This document shows positions 1 through 6,839 of a DNA stretch of 7,256 nucleotides, piece after piece (position 1 is the first letter of the stretch; every line of letters begins with the position of its first letter). A model generated the notes under the pieces. That model was not told the origin of the DNA. It searched no databases and worked only from the letters and a program-made list of their open reading frames with translations. The DNA is from DTKY01 sp037440765 (GTDB lineage Bacteria; Acidobacteriota; Terriglobia; Bryobacterales; Bryobacteraceae): NCBI GenBank assembly GCA_037440765.1, contig JBBITL010000141.1, positions 1 to 7,256 on the forward strand, in the 5' to 3' direction. The position numbers and the translations under genes are program-made.

Positions 1-1
1 G

Positions 2-82
2 GCCGCCGAGGTGCTGAAGATCCTGCGGCTCACCGACCTGGACCCGCCGCAACCGCCTGAGGGCCAGGAAACGGTCATGTAG
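2..82 (+). CDS. C-terminal tail of an unidentified protein (5' end outside window)
   Basis: An open frame enters from the left edge and ends at a TAG at 80-82, followed at once by an in-phase TGA at 83-85 (a tandem stop). The 26 visible residues begin AAEVLKILRLTDLD and end in a Pro/Gln/Glu-rich tail finishing ETVM. The helix-like start and polar, proline-rich finish fit a natural C-terminus, and the other two rightward frames close within about 60 bases. There is too little sequence to name a family. It converges with the leftward M1-like gene, 64 bp away. Confidence 0.5.
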   Translation, partial: AAEVLKILRLTDLDPPQPPEGQETVM

Positions 83-93
83 TGACCAAACTC

Positions 94-114
94 GAAAACC
101 GCCTCCCTGTTTTC
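94..114. repeat. Short inverted repeat in convergent intergenic gap
   Basis: GAAAAC (94-99) and GTTTTC (109-114) are perfect 6-bp inverted arms around a 9-base loop. The repeat lies between the 3' ends of the left-edge rightward gene and the leftward M1-like gene. The stem is AT-rich and lacks a following U-run in either direction, so it is at best a weak element for transcript ends. It may be chance. Confidence 0.2.
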
Positions 115-129
115 AGACGATTACCGGCT

Positions 130-148
130 AAAAGCGCAAACATGCGCT
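130..148 (-). terminator. Possible intrinsic terminator of the lpxB/M1-like unit
   Basis: Read leftward, AGCGC (148-144), a six-base loop (143-138) and GCGCT (137-133) form a perfect 5-bp GC-rich hairpin. It runs directly into a short run of four T (133-130). The hairpin starts inside the TAG stop codon (147-149) of the M1-like gene. The flanking CCG (124-126) and CGG (151-153) could extend the pairing across a bulge. The stem and U-tract are both short, so this is a weak candidate. Confidence 0.35.
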
Positions 149-2108
149 AGCGGTCTGAGCGCTCGGGGCGCTTGTAGGCCTGGTCGATGTACCTGGCGGC
201 TTCTTCCTGGGCGCCCTGGGTATTGTCCCTGGTCCGCAGGGCAAGCTGAAACTCGTTGCGGGCGCGCTCGCGCTGTCCGGTTACGTCGAATATCTTCCCC
301 AGGTTGATGCGGGACCAGACCTCCACCCAGGCGGGCTGCAGGTCGCCGTTCAGCGCCTCGCGGAAAGCGTTGGCCGCCGACTGGTAGTTGTGCTGGAGGA
401 AGAACACCTCGCCCACGCGGTAGTTGGCCAGCGAACTGGCCCGGTTGGTGTCCAGGGCCCGCTGGTACTCCTTCAGGGCGTCGGCGAAATTGCCGGTCTC
501 CACGAACATCTCACCGCGACGGATGGCCACCGCCACCCGCACCGCCGAGCTGTAGCGGAGCACGCGGTTGTTCGGGTCCAGGATGACGGCGCGCGGCTTG
601 CCGAAAGTCTCCACCGAGAACTCCGAGGAGGTCCCCGCCACCTCGACCCGTTTCTCTTCGGGATTGCCGTCAGTCTCGATCCTGAGATCCACAGGCATGC
701 GGAAAGTGTCCATATCCTGTGACACCTTGCCAACGATCCTGAAATTCTTCTGCGCGCGGAAGATCGTGTAGCTCAGCTTGAACTCAGGCGCGCCGGTGGA
801 CTCGATCCACTCGATGAAGAACCACTGAAGGTCGGAACCGAAGACTGACTCGGCGGCCCGGCGAAGATCGCCGGTGTTCACAGCCTGCCAGGCGAACTTG
901 TCCGGAAACTCCCTGAACAGCCTGGAGAGGCCTGCGTCCCCTATGACGTGCCGCAGCATGTTGAAGACAGCCGCGCCCTTGGCCGCGGTCAGCACCCAGT
1001 ACTCCGGCGAGTAATCCTCCAGCCGGGACGACTGGATGACGGCAGGCGAGTCGACGGTCAGGGCTTCCACGTATGCATCACGGACCTCGGCCTCGAAGGC
1101 GGCCTTGCCGGCGGTGTTTTCCAGGTAGAGCAGCTCGGAGTATCGGGCCGCGCCGTTGGTGATCCAGAGATGGTCCCTGGTGAGGGGCGACACCAGCGTT
1201 CCCCACCACTGGCGCGCGATCTGGTTGGCGAGCGCGCGGGTGTTCACCTGCGCCGAGATGGTGCGCGGTGAAAGAAAGAGAATGCCGTGCGTGGAGTACC
1301 CGTTGGGAGCGCCGTCCTCGGTTTCGACAAGGGTCAGATTGGCCTGCGGCGCCGGGCCGTAGATGCCGGACAGATACGCGACTATCTTGCCCGTCTCGGC
1401 TCCGTACAGGCCCGCGTGGGCGACAGAATCCCCGCGGAAGTAGAGGCTGGTGGTGACACCTTCGGATGGCACCTGAACCGGTGGCCCTTGAACCACCGCT
1501 ATGCTGCCTGGAAACGCGGCGCGGAGCGAAGAGAACGTGTAGGTTAGGCCGCCGGAATCGGCGGGTGCGCTGCTCTCAAGTCCGCTGGCCACGACGCGGT
1601 AGCCCTCCGGCACGGTGGCCTTCAACTCGTAGGTGTACCTGTCCGCGGTGTAGTCCGAGACGGGAAACCAGCGCGCCGGGTAGAGAAGATAGGCGAATTC
1701 GGAACGGATGGCGGCGAACCGGATGCCGGGGACGGGGGACGCCTCCTTGCCGGCCAGGATTCCGTCATAGCGGAAAGTCACCCGGGCGGTCTCGCCCTTG
1801 GCCAGCGGCTGGGGAAAGCTGACGCGGATCGCGGACCCCTGCTGGGCGCGGGAAGCCGGCAACTCCTGCCCCTCGGCGCCGGTAACCCGCGACACGCTCA
1901 AGGCTTCGCTCAGCTCGAAGGTGGCCGAGGTCAGGCCGTCCTCCAGCGGCTGGAAGCGCACCTCCACGACGGCGCGGAGCGACTGGGCGGCCGGGTTGAT
2001 GTCGGCCGAGATGACGTAATGTTCGACGTCGATTGGAATCCGCCCCTGCTGGGCCGGCATCGACACCGCCGCCAAAGCCAGTAATCCGATCCGTACGTTA
2101 CGCGACAT
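147..2108 (-). CDS. Exported M1 aminopeptidase-like protein with C-terminal TPRs; active site replaced
   Basis: This 653-residue protein starts at an ATG with a good ribosome site (AGGGAG, 6-base spacer). Residues 1-19 look like a short signal peptide: MSRN, a hydrophobic run, then MPA before QQG, with no lipobox. Residues about 22-210 match the M1 N-terminal beta domain and about 220-440 the gluzincin domain. The GAMEN loop is GAPNG (266-270). The zinc site, normally HExxH-x18-E, reads NQIAR (295-299) with N318 at the glutamate position, although the flanking QWWG, VSP, DHLW and NGAARY are well kept. The tyrosine expected before the KG motif is A375. Residues about 526-635 form roughly three TPR-like helix pairs (for example ALKEYQRAL and AANAFREAL). 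The fold assignment is confident. Loss of zinc binding and peptidase activity is inferred, so a binding or scaffold role in the envelope is more likely than proteolysis. It overlaps the end of lpxB by 11 bp, which suggests translational coupling. Confidence 0.88.
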   Translation of the reverse strand: MSRNVRIGLLALAAVSMPAQQGRIPIDVEHYVISADINPAAQSLRAVVEVRFQPLEDGLTSATFELSEALSVSRVTGAEGQELPASRAQQGSAIRVSFPQPLAKGETARVTFRYDGILAGKEASPVPGIRFAAIRSEFAYLLYPARWFPVSDYTADRYTYELKATVPEGYRVVASGLESSAPADSGGLTYTFSSLRAAFPGSIAVVQGPPVQVPSEGVTTSLYFRGDSVAHAGLYGAETGKIVAYLSGIYGPAPQANLTLVETEDGAPNGYSTHGILFLSPRTISAQVNTRALANQIARQWWGTLVSPLTRDHLWITNGAARYSELLYLENTAGKAAFEAEVRDAYVEALTVDSPAVIQSSRLEDYSPEYWVLTAAKGAAVFNMLRHVIGDAGLSRLFREFPDKFAWQAVNTGDLRRAAESVFGSDLQWFFIEWIESTGAPEFKLSYTIFRAQKNFRIVGKVSQDMDTFRMPVDLRIETDGNPEEKRVEVAGTSSEFSVETFGKPRAVILDPNNRVLRYSSAVRVAVAIRRGEMFVETGNFADALKEYQRALDTNRASSLANYRVGEVFFLQHNYQSAANAFREALNGDLQPAWVEVWSRINLGKIFDVTGQRERARNEFQLALRTRDNTQGAQEEAARYIDQAYKRPERSDR

Positions 2109-3261
2109 GAGTCACTCCCTGGTCCGAGTTCAACACCTGCTTAACGATGCGGGCCGCGCGCTGGATGGGGTCGGGTTCGGCGCCGAGCCGGCCGGCCACC
2201 TCGGCCAGATCGGCGCGCATGCGTTCGCGCCTGGCTGGGTCCTTAAGCAGCATCTCAGCCTCCATGGCAAGCCGCTCCCCATTCATTTCATTCTGTATCA
2301 ACTCCGGCACCACGGCGCGGCCGGCCACCAGATTCACCATCGAAAAGAACGGCACGTCCACCAGACGCCTGCCCAGACGCCAGCTCACCGGCGACACCCG
2401 GTAGAAAGTCACCATGGGGATGCCCAGAAGGGCGGCCTCCACGGTCACCGTGCCGCTGGCAGCCAGCGCGAGGTCCGAGTACGCCATGGCGTCCCATGTT
2501 CTCCCTTCCACGACCTTGACGGGCAAGCCGCCAATGCTCTTACTGAGCGCCGCTCCGCCTTCCCAGAAACCGGCCGGCAGGGCCAGCACAAACTGGGCCC
2601 GGTGCTCGCGGGCAAGCCTTCCCGCGGCATCCATCAGTCCCGGCATGTGGCGGAGCGCCTCGCCGCGCCGGCTGCCCGGAAGCAGCGTGACCAGCGGCCT
2701 GCCTGGAGTCAGCCCCTGGCTCGAGAAGAACTCCTGCCGTGAAGCACCCGGCCGCACCAGCCGGGCCAGGGGGTGGCCGATGTAGTCGGCGCGAACGCCC
2801 CTCCGGCGGAAATACTCCTCTTCAAAAGGAAAGATGCATAAGAGCCGCTCGATGTTGCGCTGAATCCTGCGAATCCTGCGCTTGCGCCAGGCCCAGACCT
2901 GGGGCGCCACCAGGTAGACGACCGGGACCCCGAGCGCCTTCAGCCGCCGCGCCAGCGGCAGGTGGAAATCCGGGCTGTCGGTGAGGATGGCCAGGTCGGG
3001 GCGCTCGCGCCGGGCGGCGGCGACCATCTTCCGGTACTCGCCGTAGATCCTGGGGATGTGCGCCAGCACCTCCGCCAGGCCCACCACTGCCAGGCTGGCC
3101 GCATCCACGACCTCCCGCACCCCGGCGGCACGCATGCGCGGGCCGGCGCAGCCGAAAAACCGGGCCCCCGGGAGACTTAGGCTGAGCTCGCGGACCAGCG
3201 AGGCGGCGTACAGGTCGCCGGAGGCCTCGCCCGCGGAGACGAGAATCTTGGGCGCCACCAA
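2098..3261 (-). CDS. lpxB: Lipid-A-disaccharide synthase LpxB (GT19)
   Basis: LpxB is a peripheral inner-membrane glycosyltransferase. It joins UDP-2,3-diacylglucosamine to lipid X (2,3-diacylglucosamine 1-phosphate), releasing UDP and forming the lipid A disaccharide. The protein is 387 residues, the usual family length. The N-terminal GEASGD motif is at 11-16, followed by GCAGPRMRAAG (37-47), the TDSPDF block (94-99, family consensus D-x-PDF) and APQVWAWR (119-126). Further on are PFEEEY and GHPL (145-165), LLPGSRRGE (193-201), AASGTVTVEAAL (267-278) and VVPELIQNE (317-325). An in-frame stop lies one codon before the TTG at 3261, so the start is that TTG or the adjacent GTG at 3258. Neither has a Shine-Dalgarno site, and a -10-like element is only 5 bases upstream. 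It is first in a leftward unit with the M1-like gene. Other lipid A genes are not in view. Confidence 0.96.
   Translation of the reverse strand: MVAPKILVSAGEASGDLYAASLVRELSLSLPGARFFGCAGPRMRAAGVREVVDAASLAVVGLAEVLAHIPRIYGEYRKMVAAARRERPDLAILTDSPDFHLPLARRLKALGVPVVYLVAPQVWAWRKRRIRRIQRNIERLLCIFPFEEEYFRRRGVRADYIGHPLARLVRPGASRQEFFSSQGLTPGRPLVTLLPGSRRGEALRHMPGLMDAAGRLAREHRAQFVLALPAGFWEGGAALSKSIGGLPVKVVEGRTWDAMAYSDLALAASGTVTVEAALLGIPMVTFYRVSPVSWRLGRRLVDVPFFSMVNLVAGRAVVPELIQNEMNGERLAMEAEMLLKDPARRERMRADLAEVAGRLGAEPDPIQRAARIVKQVLNSDQGVTHVA
2109..2120 (-). promoter_or_regulatory. Ribosome binding site of the M1-like gene, inside the 3' end of lpxB
   Basis: On the minus strand AGGGAG (2120-2115) sits 6 bases before the ATG at 2108-2106. 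It lies within the last codons of lpxB, whose stop is at 2098-2100. This site fixes the start of the M1-like gene and supports reinitiation by ribosomes leaving lpxB. It is the clearest Shine-Dalgarno sequence in the window. Confidence 0.7.
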
Positions 3262-3266
3262 CGGTT

Positions 3267-3275
3267 AGTCTAGCA
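3267..3275 (-). promoter_or_regulatory. Possible extended -10 promoter of lpxB (near-leaderless)
   Basis: The minus strand reads TGC-TAGACT at 3275-3267, an extended -10 form with 4 of 6 matches to TATAAT. The hexamer ends 5 bases before the TTG at 3261. Transcription would start around 3262-3258, at or on the TTG/GTG start codons, which would explain the absence of a ribosome site. I see no -35 at proper spacing. Confidence 0.35.
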
Positions 3276-3309
3276 GGGCGCGGCCGGCGGGCTTGTCTGC
3301 CGGCGTTTC

Positions 3310-3324
3310 TGATACGATTAGATT
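3310..3324 (+). promoter_or_regulatory. Possible -10 region of the unidentified rightward gene
   Basis: The only AT-rich patch in the 72-bp divergent gap contains two overlapping candidates. TGA-TACGAT (3310-3318) is an extended -10 with 4 of 6 matches. TAGATT (3319-3324) fits the TAnnnT form and ends 9 bases before the ATG. TTGTCT at 3293-3298 resembles a -35, but its spacing (14 or 20) is poor for either. The transcript leader would be about 0-9 bases. Confidence 0.3.
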
Positions 3325-3333
3325 ACAGCCTAG

Positions 3334-4098
3334 ATGTCCGATCAGTCAGCCCCCGACAAGCTCAGCCTTGTGGACTTCGCCGCCCGCTGCCGCGAGGCCA
3401 TGATCCCGGTGACCAGCAAGTTCTCCTACTTTCCGGCCCTGCCGATACCCGAGGACGACGCCAAGGAGTACATCGAGGAGCCCGTCGCTGCGCTGCCGCC
3501 GGGGCTGGCGGCCATGCTCATCCCGGTGTGCGTGGCGCTGGTTCCGTACCTGCAGAAGACCAATGGGAAAGAGAGGGACCGGCAGTCGGCCGAATCGGTC
3601 AGCTTTGAGCGCCCGCCTGACAACCTTGCGGTGGCTTCCGGCGTGAGCGTCTCCGGCGGCCAGGCCACCCTGTTTTTCGCCATCAAGGACCGTCCGGTCG
3701 CCGACTACCACTACTTCTTTTACCGCGCCGTGGCGGAACTGGCTGCGGATTCGGCGAACGAGGATCACCAGAACCAGTTCTACAGCATGCTTCGCGAGGA
3801 ACTGCGCTCGCGCATCCACGGCGAGGTTGACCAGGAAGGATGGCGCCTCAAAGAAGCCATTCTGCGCCGGCAGGGCAACCTGCGCCGGGAAACCAAGCAG
3901 TTCCGGGAGTACGCGCGCCAGGCCTTCGTGGACACCCTTACGCTCTACCTTCACGGCCTGTGCTGCGATATCGACGTGGAGCCGGGCCCGCGCCAGCTTC
4001 CCAGCCGGCAATTGCGCAAGAGGCTGGGGCTGCTGGAGACTCTGTTCCCGCCTCCCGAAGGCTACGCGGTCTTCCCCGAACAGGTCACCGAGCCGTAG
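3334..4098 (+). CDS. Unrecognised 254-residue soluble protein
   Basis: I do not recognise a family. The start is tightly limited because an in-frame TAG (3331-3333) touches the ATG, and no Shine-Dalgarno site precedes it. No signal peptide or convincing membrane segment is visible; residues 56-72 are hydrophobic but contain prolines. A Pro-rich acidic segment (about 33-56) is followed by a beta-like stretch around 88-120. After about residue 123 the protein looks helical: an aromatic cluster (DYHYFFY, 124-130), then a charged segment at 150-200 rich in Arg, Glu and Gln. Its only cysteines are C19, C66 and the pair C210-C211. The C-terminal part ends in a Pro-rich tail (238-254). Strong third-position GC and the full-length frame support a real gene. 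It is divergent from lpxB, and its 3' end overlaps the helicase 3' end by 14 bp. Confidence 0.85.
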   Translation: MSDQSAPDKLSLVDFAARCREAMIPVTSKFSYFPALPIPEDDAKEYIEEPVAALPPGLAAMLIPVCVALVPYLQKTNGKERDRQSAESVSFERPPDNLAVASGVSVSGGQATLFFAIKDRPVADYHYFFYRAVAELAADSANEDHQNQFYSMLREELRSRIHGEVDQEGWRLKEAILRRQGNLRRETKQFREYARQAFVDTLTLYLHGLCCDIDVEPGPRQLPSRQLRKRLGLLETLFPPPEGYAVFPEQVTEP

Positions 4099-6430
4099 CC
4101 AGCAACTCGGCCAGGATTCTGGAGGCGGCGTGCTTGCCGCGATCTCCCACCTCCCCGACGGGGCCCACGCAGCTCGGGCAGCCCGCGTGGCAGGGGCAGG
4201 CGGCCAGCAGCTCGGCAGCGGCCTCTAGCAGCCGTGCCGCCATGGCGTGGAGCGGAGCGCTCAGCCCCACCCCGCCAGGGTAGCTGTCGTAGAGGTAGAG
4301 GTTGGGCTCGAATGACTTCAGCCCCCCCGAGATGTCCTCCGTGATGGCGACGCCGAGGTCGCGCGGGTCGCACATGAGCAGCAGGCCGGCGATGGCGCGC
4401 AAGGCATTCGCCAGTCCCGTGAGGCCGCTCTGTCTCTCGGTGGGCGATAGGTCCGGGAGCCGCGCAAGGAAGCTCTCCGGGAAGTGCAGCCAGAAGGCCG
4501 TGGTGTGCATCTCCTGCTCCGGCATCGAGAGGTTGCCGGCGCCCACGTTCTCAAGCGTGTAGAACTTCACCTTCTTGAAACCCACGATCTGGCGGTTCAC
4601 CCGCACGTCCCCGTGCACGGCCCGGGCGCCCGAAACCGGCGACGAGCCGAACTCCTCGAGCACGCCCACCTGGGTGTAGTCGATGGCGTCGGTGAAGTAG
4701 TCGCTGTCCACCCTCCGCACGAAAGCCTTGCGGCCTTCGTAATCGAAGCGCTCCACCTGGTACTGGCGGGCTTCGTGCAGGTAGATGGCCTTCTCGTGCA
4801 GCGTGGTCAGGGCGCTGGGGAAATCCACCTCGGCGATGACCGTCGGCTCGCCGGTCGTGTCCACCACCACGAAGTTGTCGCTGGTGACGGCCCGCAGGCT
4901 GATGGCGTCGGCCGGGTAAGTGTCCGAAGTCCAGTGCCAGGCGCCCGCCGACCGGTGCAGGAAGCCGGCCTCCTCCAGGAAGCGGCAAAGTTCCCCGGTG
5001 TCGTGCGGCCCGAACTTCTCTCCCTCCCGGACGGGCAGCTCGAAAGCGGCGCACTTCAGATGGTTGACCAGTATCTCCAGGTTGTCGGGATTGATGTGGG
5101 CGTGCTCCGGACTCTGCCCGAAGAAATAATCGGGGTGCTCGATGATGTACTGGTCCAGGGGAGCGCTGGAGGCCACCAGCACGGCGAGCGAGGCCGTCTG
5201 GCGGCGGCCAGCCCTGCCGGCGCGCTGCCAGGTGGAGGCGATCGCGCCGGGGTAGCCGGCCATCACCACCACGTCGAGCGAGCCGATATCTACGCCCAGC
5301 TCCAGGGCATTGGTCGCCACCACCGCGCGGATCTGCCCGCCGCGGAGCTTGCGCTCGATCTCGCGCCGCTCCCGCGGCAGATAGCCGCCGCGGTAGCCGC
5401 GCACGGATTCGGCGCCCGCCGGCAGGCGGTCCATGGCGTCCTTAAGGTATGTGACCAGAACTTCGGTGGCCAGGCGGTTGTTGGCGAAGACCAGAGTCTG
5501 CTGGCCGCGCCTGACGAACTCCAGGGCGATCCGCCTGGTCTCGTTGAGGTAGCTCCTGCGGATGCCGAGCTGGCGGTTCACCACCGGGGGATTGTAGAAG
5601 ACGAAATACTTCTCGCCCGAGGGCGCCCCGTTCCGGTCCACGAGCGAGAACGGCAGCCCGGTCAGCGCCTCGGCGAGCTTGAGCGGATTGGCGATGGTGG
5701 CTGTCGAGCAGATGAACTGCGGCGAGGAGCCGTAGAACTCGCAGACCCGCCTGAGCCTGCGGATGACGTTGGCGACATGGCTCCCGTAGACGCCGCGCGC
5801 GTAGTGCAGTTCGTCGACGACGAAGTAGCGCAGCTTCTCAAAAACCTTGGCCCAGCGCGTGTGGTGCGGCAGAATCCCGGCGTGCAGCATGTCCGGGTTC
5901 GTAAGCACCACGTTGGCGCGCTCCCGGATGGACTTGCGCGCGTCCTGCTGCGTGTCGCCGTCGTATGTGAACGCCCGCAGTTCCGAGCCCATGGCGTCCA
6001 CCATCTGCTGGAACTCGTGGAGCTGGTCTTCGGCCAGGGCCTTGGTCGGGAACAGGTACATGGCACGCGCCTCCGGGTCCCTCAGAAGCTCGTTGAGAAC
6101 CGGCAGGTTGTAACATAGCGTCTTGCCGCTGGCGGTGGGCGTCACCACCACGACGTTGGCGCCTGTATCCGCCAAGCGGACGGCCTCAGCCTGATGCACG
6201 TAGAGCCTGCCCATGCCGCGGCTTTCCAGCACTTGGCGCAGGGCGGGCTCAAGCGACTCCGGAAGCGGCGCATACTCGCCGGGTCTTGGCGCCTGCCGGC
6301 GCACCGACCGGACCGGCGAATCGGCTTCCTGCATCCACTGCTCGAAACGCGCCACCGCCTCTTCCACGCCGGCGCGGCGCGCCAGGCTGCCGCCGGGGTC
6401 GAAATCAGGAAAGCCGGGTGACAGGTTCAT
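4085..6430 (-). CDS. mrfA: DEXH-box helicase with DUF1998 zinc domain (MrfA/YprA family)
   Basis: This is a superfamily 2 helicase of about 781 residues. Counting from the longer TTG form (start 6466, 793 residues), motif I TPTASGKT is at 109-116, motif II DELH at 218-221, motif III STATIANP at 254-261, a motif IV-like LVFANN at 325-330, ATNALELGVDIG at 384-395 and motif VI QRAGRAGR at 414-421. The C-terminal DUF1998 region carries CDPRDLG (699-705), LYDSYPGGVG (725-734) and a four-cysteine cluster CPCHAGCPSC (C757, C759, C763, C766) expected to bind zinc. In Bacillus subtilis MrfA, of similar length, is known to work with the exonuclease MrfB in repair of mitomycin C lesions outside UvrABC. 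The same role here is an inference, as MrfB is not in view. I prefer the ATG at 6430 (an AAAAGG lies about 14 bases upstream) over the TTG at 6466, but this is unsettled. It lies 66 bp downstream of the PilZ gene on the same strand, so co-transcription is possible. Confidence 0.93.
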   Translation of the reverse strand: MNLSPGFPDFDPGGSLARRAGVEEAVARFEQWMQEADSPVRSVRRQAPRPGEYAPLPESLEPALRQVLESRGMGRLYVHQAEAVRLADTGANVVVVTPTASGKTLCYNLPVLNELLRDPEARAMYLFPTKALAEDQLHEFQQMVDAMGSELRAFTYDGDTQQDARKSIRERANVVLTNPDMLHAGILPHHTRWAKVFEKLRYFVVDELHYARGVYGSHVANVIRRLRRVCEFYGSSPQFICSTATIANPLKLAEALTGLPFSLVDRNGAPSGEKYFVFYNPPVVNRQLGIRRSYLNETRRIALEFVRRGQQTLVFANNRLATEVLVTYLKDAMDRLPAGAESVRGYRGGYLPRERREIERKLRGGQIRAVVATNALELGVDIGSLDVVVMAGYPGAIASTWQRAGRAGRRQTASLAVLVASSAPLDQYIIEHPDYFFGQSPEHAHINPDNLEILVNHLKCAAFELPVREGEKFGPHDTGELCRFLEEAGFLHRSAGAWHWTSDTYPADAISLRAVTSDNFVVVDTTGEPTVIAEVDFPSALTTLHEKAIYLHEARQYQVERFDYEGRKAFVRRVDSDYFTDAIDYTQVGVLEEFGSSPVSGARAVHGDVRVNRQIVGFKKVKFYTLENVGAGNLSMPEQEMHTTAFWLHFPESFLARLPDLSPTERQSGLTGLANALRAIAGLLLMCDPRDLGVAITEDISGGLKSFEPNLYLYDSYPGGVGLSAPLHAMAARLLEAAAELLAACPCHAGCPSCVGPVGEVGDRGKHAASRILAELLATAR

Positions 6431-6496
6431 GCGGGGCGTGTTCGCCTTTTCTTTGCTAGGGTACAACGATTCCCGGGCGAGGGCAAGCCCCGAAGA

Positions 6497-6826
6497 TCAG
6501 CCGTCTTGTCGGACGAACTCGTAGCGCTCCAGGGTGGCGGCCACCAGCACGGGCCCGCCGCCCTCGGCAGAGCCGTTGGCCTCCACCCGCACCACTTTGC
6601 CCAGGCAGCGAAGGTTGACTGAGCCGCCGTTGATGGAGTGGGTGGGAAATGTGATGATGTACTCTATCGGATCGCCGAGATCCGCCTGGAGAGGCGCGTA
6701 GAACAGAACGCCGCTGGCGCTCATGTTCTTCGTCTCGCCGACGCTCGATACCGGGAGGAAACTCTTCCGTACCACCTCTACCGGCAGCTTCAACTCGAAG
6801 CGCTTGGCCTTCCGATGCTCGATCAC
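6497..6826 (-). CDS. Single-domain PilZ protein (c-di-GMP receptor)
   Basis: This small cytoplasmic protein is essentially one PilZ domain. Numbering from the GTG at 6826 (109 residues), the RxxxR motif is RKAKR at 5-9 and the (D/N)xSxxG motif is NMSASG at 34-39. Together these are the c-di-GMP-binding signature, and both are intact. A beta-rich remainder (GVLFY, IEYIITF, LRCLGKVVRV) fits the PilZ barrel. The frame stays open to a TTG at 6874, but that start has no ribosome site, and a -35/-10 pair falls inside the extra 16 codons. The GTG follows AGGA with a 3-base spacer and begins 4 residues before RxxxR, normal for stand-alone PilZ proteins. The target is unknown. The helicase gene follows 66 bp downstream, and the PGPGW-like gene is divergent. 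Confidence 0.88.
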   Translation of the reverse strand: MIEHRKAKRFELKLPVEVVRKSFLPVSSVGETKNMSASGVLFYAPLQADLGDPIEYIITFPTHSINGGSVNLRCLGKVVRVEANGSAEGGGPVLVAATLERYEFVRQDG

Positions 6827-6839
6827 CTGTCCTATACCA

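Noticed and set aside
147..2108. The M1-like gene as a decayed pseudogene
   Set aside because: The frame is intact over 653 codons with a strong ribosome site. Sequence around the altered catalytic positions is well kept, so selection on a non-catalytic protein fits better than decay.
2107..2742. A 211-codon rightward open frame opposite lpxB
   Set aside because: LpxB motifs cover this region on the other strand. The rightward translation is His/Arg/Pro-rich low-information sequence.
3346..4011. A 221-codon leftward open frame opposite the unrecognised 254-residue gene
   Set aside because: The rightward frame has the better composition, a coherent protein and codon bias. The leftward frame reads as a shadow with no ribosome site that I could find.
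4484..6118. A 544-codon open frame antisense to the helicase
   Set aside because: It lies wholly opposite a helicase with all motifs in order. Its translation is rich in His, Gly, Arg and Val in the way of a high-GC antisense shadow frame and shows no domain.
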